Below are positions 7,360-15,847 of a stretch of 21,110 bases of DNA, piece by piece. The notes beneath the pieces were generated by a model that made no database searches, had not been told where the DNA came from, and saw only the letters and a list, made by a program, of their open reading frames with translations. Source of the DNA: Desulfobacterales bacterium CG23_combo_of_CG06-09_8_20_14_all_52_9. Its GTDB lineage: Bacteria; Desulfobacterota; Desulfobacteria; Desulfobacterales; UBA2156. Numbering within the stretch: position 1 is the first letter of the stretch; each line of letters starts with the position of its first letter. The position numbers and the translations under genes were made by a program. The stretch spans positions 1 through 21,110 of the forward strand of contig PCSF01000157.1 of assembly GCA_002771315.1 (NCBI GenBank), read 5' to 3'.

Positions 7360-7986
7360 ATGGTCAGAGTCAAAATCTGCGGGATTACCCGCATCCGGGA
7401 TGCGCTATGGGCCGCGCGTTGCGGAGTCGACGCGCTGGGATTCATATTCGCTGAAAGCCCCCGCCGAGTGTCTCCGGAAAGAGCGAAGGCGGTCATCGAT
7501 GCTCTCCCGCCGTTTATCCGGGCTGTGGGCGTTTTTGTGGATGAGGTGCCCAAGACGCTTGTCGATATCGCGACGTTCTGCGGTCTGGACTTAGTCCAGC
7601 TCCACGGAGAAGAAACTCCCGATTATTGTCGCAAGATTCCTTTTCCGGCCATCAAGGCATTTCGGATAAAAAACCCCGCAAGCCTTTCAGCGATAAGCCC
7701 TTACCGCGGGGTTGTCAAAGGAGCCGTATTGGACACTTACCACAGAGTAAAAATGGGGGGTACCGGGGAAAGTTTCGATTGGCAGCTCGCCGTTAAAGCC
7801 CGGAAATACGGTATTCCCATCATCTTGTCGGGAGGGCTGACCCCTGAAAACGTTCAACAAGCCGTTCAAATCGCCGGCCCCTATGCCGTAGATGTCAACA
7901 GCGGTGTCGAAAAGCGTCCCGGACAAAAAGATGCTGTCCTTGTGGAGCGACTGATGAAACAGATTTCAGGCTCTTTCTCAAACTGA
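7360..7986 (+). CDS. trpF: Phosphoribosylanthranilate isomerase
   Basis: Amadori rearrangement of N-(5-phosphoribosyl)anthranilate to the substrate of TrpC. The 208-residue TIM barrel opens VKICGITR, with the catalytic Cys. It continues with GVDALGFIFAESPRRVSPE, VGVFVDE, LVQLHGEETPDYC, a VLDTYH strand with the catalytic Asp, LSGGLTPENVQQAV and the phosphate-binding end VDVNSGVEKRPGQKD. The start is 3 nt after the trpC stop. It is the last trp gene in the window; no trpB or trpA follows, and the next gene is on the opposite strand. The extreme 3' end forms one arm of an inverted repeat that reaches into the intergenic region. Confidence 0.97.
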   Translation: MVRVKICGITRIRDALWAARCGVDALGFIFAESPRRVSPERAKAVIDALPPFIRAVGVFVDEVPKTLVDIATFCGLDLVQLHGEETPDYCRKIPFPAIKAFRIKNPASLSAISPYRGVVKGAVLDTYHRVKMGGTGESFDWQLAVKARKYGIPIILSGGLTPENVQQAVQIAGPYAVDVNSGVEKRPGQKDAVLVERLMKQISGSFSN

Positions 7987-8039
7987 GTGGGTCTGGACTA
8001 CACTAAAGTCGGATTACCGATTTGAAGTGAGAAAGAACC
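7969..8039. repeat. Imperfect inverted repeat at the end of the trp operon
   Basis: GGCTCTTTCTCA (7969-7980, overlapping the trpF end) and TGAGAAAGAACC (8028-8039) match at 11 of 12 positions across a 47-nt spacer. It could fold at the trp transcript 3' end. There is no clear T-tract, so it is not a typical intrinsic terminator. I saw no better terminator in the 104-nt gap between trpF and the convergent transporter gene. Confidence 0.4.
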
Positions 8040-8090
8040 TTGATATTCTATCGCCGGTTGTAATAATCGCAATAAGGGACGTCCATGGTT

Positions 8091-9689
8091 TCATGCATTC
8101 AGCAGCGAACGATTTTCAGATTTGGGATTAAAAAAGAACACCGTGACAATGGGGACTATCAGCCCGACGGCGAGGACGATAAACATCAGCATGCCTAATT
8201 CATCATACCGACCGCGTTCGATGACGAAGACGGTATTCAGCGCTTGGGTGAACAGTTGACTGCCGGATAGGGCCAGGTTTGTAAAGGCCGCCATGACGGC
8301 AAAGTACGTGGCTTTTTGATTTTCAGGAGCCTCCTTGGCGATCCAGGCCAGCATGGGGATCATGGCTACCTGCCCCAGGGGGGAGTCGGCCATAGTATCC
8401 ACGATGGCGATGGTTTGCGCGCCGAACCCGAGATGCGCCTCGGTCCACTCATGCATGCCGTAAAACATTCCCACATAAGGGAGAAACATGACGGTACTGT
8501 ATATGGACAGGAAGACGATCAGATAAGGTATCGGCCGCCGGCTCATCCAGGCCCGTAGGGCGAACATTCCCATGATGGCCAACAGCGACGAGACCTGGCG
8601 CAGGGTACCGAAAAATGCTTCGTCGAATCCCAGCGCATCGATCTCCCACCAGGACGCCCCGGCCCCGAGGGTGGGCATGGCTCGAAAGACAAAGACAATC
8701 ACCGCGATGCCGATGATTTCCCGGCGCTTTTTAGTTTCCAGAGGTTGGAGTAACTGATGGATGAGATATCCGATGATCAGCAGGGAGCTAAAAAAGATGA
8801 TTTCTTCTTTCAGAGGGACTCCGGAAAGCCCGATGGATAAAGTCATGAGAATGAAAATGCCGCTTCCCCCTAAAATGGAAATGCTCGGCTTTAAGTCGGT
8901 CTTTTTCGGCCGCATCATCTTAAAGATGTCCGTTTCGGAAAACCCTTTGCGTCGAAACGCCCGGCGCTGCATATTCACCATCAGGCCTCCGAATACCACG
9001 CCCATCACGGATATCGCCGGGATTACCAGGGAAATACGATACATAGCTGCGTAAGAAGTGGTTTTGGCCAGCCATCCTCCCAAGCCGGCCACCGCAGCGC
9101 TTCCTCCAAGAATTGCGATCCGGCCTAACGTTTGGACGGTGATATGCATCCGTTGCAACTCGGAATCCGGAAATGGTGTGCCGTCCGATTGGAATCGAGG
9201 GACGGCCTCTACGGTCATAGCATCGGCGACGACATCCTGCAGCACGTATCCGATAGGAGACAAGAGCGCCGCCAGGACATACCACGTGCCGGAAGGCAGC
9301 ATCGTTTCCATCCACCCTTTATAGCCAGTCAACCCCAACATGATCAAAAGGCTTACGGCCATGAGCAGGGCGCCCAGGTAAACAAAAAAGGCTTTTTTAT
9401 GCCAAAAAAGATCGACCAGGTGCCCCAGCGGCATTTTCAGAGCCCATGGAAGGCCGGCCCAGAACCCTAATCCGGCTAAAAAGGCAGCGGAAAGCCCCAG
9501 TTCTTCTTTGACATAAAAACTCTCGATGATTCCCGTGAAGCCCGAGACTCCGGCTGCCAGGTAAACCATCAGTGGTGGAATGTAGCTTGCCTGCATTTCC
9601 CGGAAAATGCCGAAAAAGTCCTGAGTTATCCAGCGCCAAAAATTTCCAGGAAATATTCTCTTTTTTGGATCACGTTGGGATGCAGTCAC
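8091..9689 (-). CDS. BT1/folate-biopterin-type MFS membrane transporter
   Basis: A 532-residue polytopic inner-membrane protein with about 12 hydrophobic segments. Near the N-terminus it has YLAAGVSGFTGIIESFYVKE followed by ELGLSAAFLAGLGFWAGLPW and a GHLVDLFWHKK loop. The motif VLQDVVADAMTVEAV resembles the DVxVDxLVVE signature of the BT1 (folate-biopterin transporter) branch of the major facilitator superfamily. The substrate cannot be told from sequence. The start is GTG with AGGA 7 nt upstream. It lies 60 nt downstream of clpB on the same strand and probably shares its transcript, though any link to heat shock would be indirect. An AmpG-like or generic MFS role is the main alternative. Confidence 0.75.
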   Translation of the reverse strand: MTASQRDPKKRIFPGNFWRWITQDFFGIFREMQASYIPPLMVYLAAGVSGFTGIIESFYVKEELGLSAAFLAGLGFWAGLPWALKMPLGHLVDLFWHKKAFFVYLGALLMAVSLLIMLGLTGYKGWMETMLPSGTWYVLAALLSPIGYVLQDVVADAMTVEAVPRFQSDGTPFPDSELQRMHITVQTLGRIAILGGSAAVAGLGGWLAKTTSYAAMYRISLVIPAISVMGVVFGGLMVNMQRRAFRRKGFSETDIFKMMRPKKTDLKPSISILGGSGIFILMTLSIGLSGVPLKEEIIFFSSLLIIGYLIHQLLQPLETKKRREIIGIAVIVFVFRAMPTLGAGASWWEIDALGFDEAFFGTLRQVSSLLAIMGMFALRAWMSRRPIPYLIVFLSIYSTVMFLPYVGMFYGMHEWTEAHLGFGAQTIAIVDTMADSPLGQVAMIPMLAWIAKEAPENQKATYFAVMAAFTNLALSGSQLFTQALNTVFVIERGRYDELGMLMFIVLAVGLIVPIVTVFFFNPKSENRSLLNA

Positions 9690-9749
9690 GTCGGGATCCT
9701 CGATCTATCGGACGGTAAACCCTGTTGTTGCAGTCAATTGCTCCGGAAT

Positions 9750-12359
9750 CTACACCGTGTGACTGATAGTCAGCTCGTCGTTTTTCACGTCCACCCTGAT
9801 GACGGCCCCTTCGGGGATGTCTCCGGCAATGAGAGCCCGACCAATGCGCGTTTCCAGCTCCCGTTGAATGTATCGTCGTAAGGGTCTTGCGCCATAAACC
9901 GGATCGTAGCCGGTTTTTGCGATGAATTCCCGGGCGGTATCCGTGATCTCAACGGACACATTTCGGTCTTTGAGCCGCTTGGAAAGGTCCCGGGTTAGCA
10001 AGGTCACGATCCGTTGCACTTCTTCGAGAGTCAGCGGTTTGAACATGACGATGTCATCGACGCGGTTGAGAAATTCCGGCCGGAAATGCTGGCGGAGTTC
10101 GCTCATCACCCGGCTTTCCACACCCTTTTTAATCGTTCCGCTATCGGTGATCCCTTCCAGGAGATGATGTGACCCGATATTGCTGGTCATGATGATGACG
10201 GCGTTCTTGAAATCGACCGTGCGGCCTTGGCCGTCCGTCAGACGGCCGTCGTCAAAAATCTGGAGCAGCACATTGAAGACATCTTGGTGCGCCTTTTCAA
10301 TTTCGTCGAAGAGAATCACGGAATAGGGTTTCCGGCGCACGGCTTCGGTCAACTGCCCGCCTTCCTCGAACCCCACATACCCCGGAGGTGCGCCGATCAG
10401 TCGGGCAACGGTATGCTTTTCCATGTATTCACTCATATCGATCCGAATCATGTTCTCTTCGCTATCGAACAAGGCTTCGGCCAGGGTTTTGGCCAGTTCC
10501 GTCTTTCCGACACCGGTGGGACCCAGGAAGATGAAGGTTCCGATGGGTCTTCGGGGATCCTTGATACCGGAACGGGCACGGATTACGGCATCCGCCACTA
10601 GTTGGACCGCCTCATCCTGTCCGATGACACGCTCGTGCAACACTTCATCGAGACGGAGGATCTTCTGGCGTTCGCCTTCCATGAGACGGGCAACCGGGAT
10701 GCCGGTCCAGCGCGAGATGATCTCCGCAATCTCTTCTTCGGTCACTTCTTCCCGAAGCAACCGCTCTCCGGTCTCCTTTTCGGCCAGTTTTTCTTCTTCC
10801 GCCTTCAGGTTACGTTCCAACTCCGGAAGCTTGCCGTGCCGCAATTCCGCCGCGCGGTTCAAGTCGTAGCTGCGTTCAGCCATCTCGAGTTCATGACGCG
10901 TCTTTTCGATTTCCTCCCGGATAACCTGGATCTTTTTAATGGCCTCTTTTTCAATATCCCACTGGGCACGCATCCCCTGGGCTTTTTCCCTGAGGTCAGC
11001 CAGCTCCTTTTGGAGAGCCTTCAAACGGTCATGACTGGAACGATCCGTCTCTTTTTTAAGGGCGGCTTCTTCGATTTCCAGTTGCATGATTCTCCGGGAC
11101 ACCTCGTCCAGTTCCGTAGGCATGGAGTCGATTTCGGTTCGGATCATGGCGCAAGCTTCATCCACCAGATCGATGGCTTTATCCGGAAGGAAGCGATCGC
11201 TGATGTACCGATTCGACAAGACCGCAGCAGTGACCAGGGCGCTGTCCTGAATTTTCACTCCGTGGTGTACTTCGTAACGCTCTTTCAGCCCGCGCAGGAT
11301 GGAGATGGTATCTTCCACCGAGGGCTCATCTACCACGACCGGCTGAAACCGTCGTTCTAAAGCTTTGTCTTTTTCGATGTATTTCCGATACTCATCCAGA
11401 GTCGTGGCTCCGATACAATGGAGTTCGCCTCTCGCGAGCATGGGTTTGAGCATGTTGCCGGCATCGATGGCGCCTTCGGCCTTGCCGGCCCCTACAATCG
11501 TGTGCAGCTCATCGATGAAAAGCAGAATTCTTCCCTCGGATTCCTTGATGTCCTTTAAGACCGCCTTCAGACGCTCCTCGAATTCGCCTCGGAACTTGGC
11601 GCCGGCCACCAGGGCCCCCATGTCCAGGGCGAAGATGGTCTTGTTTTTCAAGCCTTCCGGGACGTCCTGGCGAACGATCCGATGGGCCAGTCCTTCGACG
11701 ATGGCGGTTTTTCCGACACCCGGCTCACCAATCAGAACCGGATTATTCTTGGTTTTTCGGGAGAGGATCCGGACCACGCGCCGAATCTCGCCGTCCCTCC
11801 CGATCACCGGATCCAGCTTGGCGGATCGGGCCTCTTCGACCAGGTCCCGTCCATATTTCTGCAGCGCCTCGTAAGTCCCTTCGGGATCAGCGCTTGTCAC
11901 GCGCTGGTGGCCTCGGATGGCGGTCAGGGTTTTGAGCAACGATTCCCGCGTGATGCCGAATTCATGCAGGATCGAGCCGGCCGCTGTCTTTTTTCCTTCT
12001 TCTATGAAGGCCAAAAGGATATGCTCAACCGAGACGAATTCATCTTTCAGGCTCTCAGCTTCGTTTTGGGCTTGCACCAGCAGTCGGCTCAGTCGCTGGG
12101 TGATATATACCTTCCCCGGTTCGATTCCGGGTCCGCTGATCCGGGGTCTTTTGTCCAGTTCCTGCTCAAGCCGCCGTCGAACATCCGTCTCCGGAATTTC
12201 CATGCGTTTCAGAAGACGGGGGACCAATCCGTCCGTTTGTTCCAACAGCGCAAGGAGCAGATGCTCGCCGTCCACTTCATGGTGGTTGAAGCGGACCGCT
12301 TTTGTGTGAGCCGCTTGAAGCGCCTCCTGGCATTTCACGGTCAGTTTGTTCATGTCCAT
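9750..12359 (-). CDS. clpB: ATP-dependent disaggregase ClpB
   Basis: Hexameric AAA+ protein that, with DnaK/DnaJ/GrpE, pulls polypeptides out of aggregates in the cytoplasm. The length, 869 residues, is typical. The double Clp N-domain covers residues 1 to about 150. NBD1 has Walker A GEPGVGKT (211-218) and Walker B FIDELH (281-286). A long charged coiled-coil middle domain spans about 410-540, diagnostic for ClpB rather than ClpA or ClpC. NBD2 has Walker A GPTGVGKT (613-620) and Walker B LFDEIEKAH. The C-terminal domain includes YDPVYGARPLRRYIQRELE. GGAGG lies 7 nt before the ATG; a second ATG two codons later is possible. It follows cbpA and cbpM in the same direction, so it sits in a chaperone operon. 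Confidence 0.98.
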   Translation of the reverse strand: MDMNKLTVKCQEALQAAHTKAVRFNHHEVDGEHLLLALLEQTDGLVPRLLKRMEIPETDVRRRLEQELDKRPRISGPGIEPGKVYITQRLSRLLVQAQNEAESLKDEFVSVEHILLAFIEEGKKTAAGSILHEFGITRESLLKTLTAIRGHQRVTSADPEGTYEALQKYGRDLVEEARSAKLDPVIGRDGEIRRVVRILSRKTKNNPVLIGEPGVGKTAIVEGLAHRIVRQDVPEGLKNKTIFALDMGALVAGAKFRGEFEERLKAVLKDIKESEGRILLFIDELHTIVGAGKAEGAIDAGNMLKPMLARGELHCIGATTLDEYRKYIEKDKALERRFQPVVVDEPSVEDTISILRGLKERYEVHHGVKIQDSALVTAAVLSNRYISDRFLPDKAIDLVDEACAMIRTEIDSMPTELDEVSRRIMQLEIEEAALKKETDRSSHDRLKALQKELADLREKAQGMRAQWDIEKEAIKKIQVIREEIEKTRHELEMAERSYDLNRAAELRHGKLPELERNLKAEEEKLAEKETGERLLREEVTEEEIAEIISRWTGIPVARLMEGERQKILRLDEVLHERVIGQDEAVQLVADAVIRARSGIKDPRRPIGTFIFLGPTGVGKTELAKTLAEALFDSEENMIRIDMSEYMEKHTVARLIGAPPGYVGFEEGGQLTEAVRRKPYSVILFDEIEKAHQDVFNVLLQIFDDGRLTDGQGRTVDFKNAVIIMTSNIGSHHLLEGITDSGTIKKGVESRVMSELRQHFRPEFLNRVDDIVMFKPLTLEEVQRIVTLLTRDLSKRLKDRNVSVEITDTAREFIAKTGYDPVYGARPLRRYIQRELETRIGRALIAGDIPEGAVIRVDVKNDELTISHTV

Positions 12360-12425
12360 TGTCTATCCTCCAATAATAAAGCTCGCCGGGTCTTTATGAC
12401 CCATGACGGCGTGCGTTTGATGATC

Positions 12426-12764
12426 TTATCCAAGCAGTTGCTCCAAATCTCGAATCCGTTTTTCCAGGGTTTCAATGCGATCCAAAAGCTCCAGGATCAC
12501 ACCGATACCGGCGTAGTTGATTTCCAGGTCGCTTTGAAGACGGATGATTTTTTGAATCAACAAAACCGTCTGGCTTTCAAAGCGCCATTCCTCCGGATTT
12601 TCAGTCCACTCGATGGGATCCACGAGCCCGAAGCGAACGAAATGAGAAACAAGATCCGGCTGGATCATACATCTGGCTGCGATTTCCCTCAACCGGAGAA
12701 GAGGCGATCGGGATCCGTCGCCGGTCACTACAATCGGAAATTCTGTATATTCTTTCATCGACAT
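12426..12764 (-). CDS. cbpM: Chaperone modulator CbpM-like protein
   Basis: A 112-residue protein with a MerR-like helix-turn-helix core (residues about 22-65, containing LREIAARCMIQPDLVSHFVRFGLVDP) and a C-terminal amphipathic coiled coil (IGVILELLDRIETLEKRIRDLEQLL). This matches the CbpM family, known from E. coli to bind the J-domain of CbpA and limit its co-chaperone action. Its position directly between a cbpA-like gene and clpB supports the call. The start is the first ATG of ATGTCGATG; AGGA sits close to the first ATG and about 10 nt from the second, so the shorter form is possible. It may alternatively act as a DNA-binding regulator, since HTH residues are retained. Confidence 0.85.
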   Translation of the reverse strand: MSMKEYTEFPIVVTGDGSRSPLLRLREIAARCMIQPDLVSHFVRFGLVDPIEWTENPEEWRFESQTVLLIQKIIRLQSDLEINYAGIGVILELLDRIETLEKRIRDLEQLLG

Positions 12765-12811
12765 TTTTCCTAACCAAGATCCGATTTCAGATCATTTGGT
12801 TGCCCTGAAAC

Positions 12812-13792
12812 CTAACTCCTTGGATTGAATTTCGATACCGCCTTGAGCTTCTCGAACAAGGCTTTTTCCTTCGGTGTCAGTTTTTTGGGTAATTTGATTT
12901 GTACCTCCACATAAAGGTCTCCCGGACTTCCTTTCGGATTGGGCATCCCTTTTCCGCGAAGTCTTAACTTTTGGCCGCTTTGTGTCCCCGCCGGCACTTT
13001 CAGAGTTACCGGCCCGGAAAGCAACGGAAAATCAATACTTTTTCCCAGGGCGGCCTCCCAGGGTGTAACCGGAAGCTCCGTATGAAGGTCACGCCCTTCC
13101 AGACGAAAGTGCGGATGCGGGTCGATTTCAATTTTCAGATAAAGATCTCCGGGCGGCTCTCCGCCGATTCCTTGTCCACCCTGCCCGGAAAGTCGGATTT
13201 TTTGGCCGGGCAAGATTCCCGGTGGAATTTTCACTTCATAGTGTTTTTCCTGCGGGGAGGCAATGTTCCTTGAACCCGGAGAAACAGATTGCAGGGTGAT
13301 GGATTTGGTGCCACCCCGGAAGGCTTCTTCCAGCGGGATGCGCAGGATGGCTTCATGATCATCACCCTGGCGTTTTATAGAAAAGGATTGCCGGTCTTGG
13401 GATTCTGTCGGCGTCTTGTGAAACCGGTCACCAAAGAGTGTTTCGAAGAAATCACTGAAGTGTCCATCCCCGGAACTCCAGAAATACGCCTCCTGCCGGT
13501 CTGTTGAGCCGGAACCAAAATTATAGGCATATTCGGTCCCCGGAGCTCCCTGAAAGGGATCTCCTTGCTGCCAATGCCGTCCGAGTTGGTCGTATTTCCG
13601 GCGCTTTTCCGGATCCTTCAATACCTCGTGGGCCTCATTGATTTCCTTGAATTTATCCTCGGAACCAGCACCCTTGTTAATGTCCGGATGGTATTTTCGG
13701 GCCAGTTTCCGATAGGCTCGCTGGATTTCCTCCTGAGAAGCGTTTTGGGAAACCCCCAGTGTTTCATAATAATCTTTATAGGTAATAGCCAT
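12812..13792 (-). CDS. cbpA: DnaJ-family co-chaperone, CbpA type (no zinc finger)
   Basis: Hsp40 that stimulates DnaK ATPase and delivers clients. The 326-residue protein has an N-terminal J domain (about 4-70) with HPD at residues 35-37, a linker rich in Gly, Phe, Gln and Ser (about 75-130), and two beta-sandwich client-binding domains containing LEEAFRGGTKSI, VKIPPGILPGQKIRLSGQGG and GDLYVEVQIKLPKKLTPKE. The four CxxCxGxG repeats of canonical DnaJ are absent, so it is type II/CbpA. AAGAAGG is 6 nt before the ATG. It is the first gene of the cbpA-cbpM-clpB-transporter run, with a sigma-32-like promoter about 50-80 nt upstream. Confidence 0.93.
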   Translation of the reverse strand: MAITYKDYYETLGVSQNASQEEIQRAYRKLARKYHPDINKGAGSEDKFKEINEAHEVLKDPEKRRKYDQLGRHWQQGDPFQGAPGTEYAYNFGSGSTDRQEAYFWSSGDGHFSDFFETLFGDRFHKTPTESQDRQSFSIKRQGDDHEAILRIPLEEAFRGGTKSITLQSVSPGSRNIASPQEKHYEVKIPPGILPGQKIRLSGQGGQGIGGEPPGDLYLKIEIDPHPHFRLEGRDLHTELPVTPWEAALGKSIDFPLLSGPVTLKVPAGTQSGQKLRLRGKGMPNPKGSPGDLYVEVQIKLPKKLTPKEKALFEKLKAVSKFNPRS

Positions 13793-13845
13793 TATGCGCC
13801 TTCTTGATCAATTTTTTTGAAAACCTTTCTTTGGCTATTTATTTG

Positions 13846-13873
13846 CATCGGGCAATTCCCTGTCTTTTTTAAG
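13846..13873 (-). promoter_or_regulatory. Sigma-32-like heat-shock promoter for cbpA operon
   Basis: On the minus strand CTTAAAA (13873-13867) is followed after 14 nt by CCCGATG (13852-13846). This resembles the RpoH consensus CTTGAAA, 13-15 nt, CCCCATnT. A start site about 45 nt before the cbpA ATG would follow. No CIRCE element (the HrcA operator) is visible. Confidence 0.5.
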
Positions 13874-13956
13874 CGAAAAATAATCACATACGAATCAGTG
13901 TCAATGAACGCATCATTACTATTTATATTATTTGTATTTGATAATCTAATGTTTGA

Positions 13957-13991
13957 TGACAACACAGGTTTACGGCTGTTTTTCGTTGTCA
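13957..13991. promoter_or_regulatory. Inverted repeat, possible operator or hairpin
   Basis: TGACAAC (13957-13963) and GTTGTCA (13985-13991) are perfect inverted 7-mers. Inside them ACAG and CTGT (13964-13967, 13976-13979) can extend the stem with a 5-nt bulge. It sits between the two divergent promoters, where an operator would be expected, but no known factor is recognised. Confidence 0.3.
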
Positions 13992-14048
13992 TGTCAATTG
14001 CGAGGGATTAAAGAAAACCTCACTCAGAAAGGTTTTGATGATGTTCTA

Positions 14049-14077
14049 TCGACATTCATTTTTAAATTTGATAAAAT
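14049..14077 (+). promoter_or_regulatory. Sigma-70-like promoter for the M48 protease gene
   Basis: TCGACA (14049-14054) and TAAAAT (14072-14077) each match the consensus at five of six positions and are 17 nt apart. A start near 14084 would leave a leader of about 54 nt that contains a small TTGGTT/AACCAA hairpin. Confidence 0.5.
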
Positions 14078-14137
14078 ATCATGTTATTTGGTTTTTTTAA
14101 CCAATCTTTCAAAGGGATTTTAATCAGGAGGAGGACC

Positions 14138-15673
14138 ATGAAAATATTCCGCCTGATGATTCTTGCCTTCATTCTTTTCTTTCCGAACGGATGCGCCGTC
14201 AATCCGGTGACGCAAAACAGAGAACTGGTACTGGTTTCCGAATCGATGGAAATGGGCATCGGGCAAAAGCAGTATGCCCCTTCCCGGCAGATGCAGGGCG
14301 GCGACTATATTTTGGATCCCGAACTCAACCGGTATGTCGGCGAAGTCGGCAACAGGATCGCATCCGTAAGCGATCGCAAGCTCCCCTATGAATTCGCGAT
14401 TCTCAACAACGGAACCCCTAATGCCTGGGCGCTTCCCGGGGGGAAAATCGCCATCAACAGGGGATTGCTGGCGGAACTGCAAAATGAGGCGGAGCTGGCG
14501 GCGGTGCTTGCCCATGAGATCGTGCATGCGGCTGCCAGACACGGCGCGAAAAGTGCGGAGCGGCACCTGATCCTGCAAGGACTTGTGGCCGTCGTAGCCA
14601 TCGCCGCCGGAAGCAGTGACTTTTCTGCGCTGGCTGTCGGGTCCGCCGTCGTCGGCGCAAGCCTGATCAAACAGACATACTCGCGCGAGGATGAACTTGA
14701 AGCCGATCATTACTCCATGTTGTACATGGTCCGGGCCGGATACGACCCCAAGGCAGCTGTGGATCTTCAGGAAAAATTCGTGAAGCTGTCCAAAGAAAAG
14801 AAATCCAACTGGCTCGACGGCCTTTTTGCCAGTCATCCGCCCTCGGAAGAACGGGTGAACAAAAACAGGGAAAGACTTATCAACCTATCTTTCGGGGATG
14901 GTGAAACCGGTTCAGAGCGCTATCGAGAAAAAACCGCTTTCCTATTGAAAGTCCAGCCGGCCTATGCGCTGTACGAAAAAGGGGCAAAGGCGATCCGTCA
15001 ATCAAGGCCTGCGGAAGCACTTTCATTGGCGAAAGAGGCAATCCGAATGGAACCGCGGGAAGCTCTGTTTTATAGTCTTTTCGGAGAGTCGCTGTTCCTT
15101 CAAGGGGATCAGCGCGGTGCGTTGAATGCTTACAATAGCGCCGTCGAAAAAGACCCGAATTATTTCCGGCATTACCTCAAGCGGGGTCAGCTATACGAGG
15201 CAATGAATAATGAGATCTTTGCCCGAAAAGACCTGAAACAGAGTCTCGAGTTGTTTCCCACAGCCGATGCCCATTTATCCCTCGGACGCATGTTGGCTGC
15301 CGAAGGGGATGTGAAAAAAGCCATCGACTATTTCGAAAAAGCCGCAGGTTCCCCATCTGCCGCCGGGCAGGAGGCGAAAGGGATGCTGCATCGACTCGAT
15401 CTTCCGAAAAACCCGGATCACTACCTGACGTCTTATCTCGAAGAAAAGGATGGTCGGATCCATGTCTTCATCAGCAACCCGACCACAGTGGCCGTATCCA
15501 ATCTTTCCGTCGTTTTATCGAAAGGATGGAAAGAAAAAGACAGGGTCCGCATGCAGGTCCAGCAAGAGATCGCCCCCAATGGTTACTATAGGGTTGCCAC
15601 TGCGATAAAGGTATCCGATAAAAAAGAAATGCGGCAATGGTGGGTTCGCATCGAAAATGCCATGATCCGATAG
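14138..15673 (+). CDS. M48-family metalloprotease lipoprotein with TPR repeats (BepA-like)
   Basis: A zinc protease likely anchored to the periplasmic face of the outer membrane. Family members such as BepA (YfgC) act on stalled outer-membrane protein assembly. The ATG at 14138 has AGGAGGAGG upstream and gives 511 residues. A hydrophobic signal (residues 4-15) leads to PNGC with Cys19, a weak lipobox; Ala at +2 would allow outer-membrane sorting. The protease domain holds HEIVH at 126-130 and the third zinc ligand Glu in the ELEAD segment (about 186-190), then FASHPPSEERV. From about residue 280 helical TPR-like repeats follow (for example AEALSLAKEAIRMEPREALF and GALNAYNSAVEKDPNYFRHY). It is divergent from the cbpA-clpB heat-shock operon, suggesting a shared quality-control theme. 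The exact substrate is unknown. Confidence 0.9.
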   Translation: MKIFRLMILAFILFFPNGCAVNPVTQNRELVLVSESMEMGIGQKQYAPSRQMQGGDYILDPELNRYVGEVGNRIASVSDRKLPYEFAILNNGTPNAWALPGGKIAINRGLLAELQNEAELAAVLAHEIVHAAARHGAKSAERHLILQGLVAVVAIAAGSSDFSALAVGSAVVGASLIKQTYSREDELEADHYSMLYMVRAGYDPKAAVDLQEKFVKLSKEKKSNWLDGLFASHPPSEERVNKNRERLINLSFGDGETGSERYREKTAFLLKVQPAYALYEKGAKAIRQSRPAEALSLAKEAIRMEPREALFYSLFGESLFLQGDQRGALNAYNSAVEKDPNYFRHYLKRGQLYEAMNNEIFARKDLKQSLELFPTADAHLSLGRMLAAEGDVKKAIDYFEKAAGSPSAAGQEAKGMLHRLDLPKNPDHYLTSYLEEKDGRIHVFISNPTTVAVSNLSVVLSKGWKEKDRVRMQVQQEIAPNGYYRVATAIKVSDKKEMRQWWVRIENAMIR

Positions 15674-15847
15674 CCGAAACTCTGCTGTTGCAAAAGCCAA
15701 GGATACCCCTCCGGGTAAAAAAAATGGCCCCTGCTGCGGTCGGTACCATCCGGATGATTTGCTCTATGAATTTCCTCTACCGTGATCTTTCGATATAAAA
15801 AGAGGCGAACATCGGAAGTGGGGTTAAAAAGACTGCAAGGAAGCCCT

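Larger units (their letters stand above)
13793..14137. other. AT-rich divergent intergenic region
   Basis: These 345 bp separate the divergent cbpA and M48 protease genes and are markedly richer in A and T than the flanking genes. They hold a sigma-32-like promoter facing left, a sigma-70-like promoter facing right, a hairpin-forming inverted repeat in the middle (13957-13991) and a small TTGGTT/AACCAA stem at 14088-14104. Short open frames of 64-66 codons on both strands look fortuitous. Confidence 0.6.

Noticed and set aside
11682..12773. 363-codon plus-strand frame opposite clpB and cbpM
   Set aside because: Antisense shadow of ClpB coding sequence; no recognisable motif.
13792..13992. 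66-codon minus-strand frame ending over the cbpA start (TAATG)
   Set aside because: Asn/Ser/Ile-rich AT-biased sequence, weak ribosome site, and it spans the predicted heat-shock promoter; probably fortuitous.
13817..14011. 64-codon plus-strand hydrophobic frame in the divergent region
   Set aside because: Phe/Leu-rich translation of AT-rich DNA without a ribosome site or motif.
14120..14836. 238-codon minus-strand frame opposite the M48 protease
   Set aside because: Antisense to a protease with intact HExxH; composition is that of a shadow frame.
15674..15847. Possible terminator between the convergent M48 and TauE genes
   Set aside because: Only short stems (for example ACCC/GGGT followed by A, and the palindrome CATCCGGATG at 15747) are seen, none followed by a T-tract on either strand.
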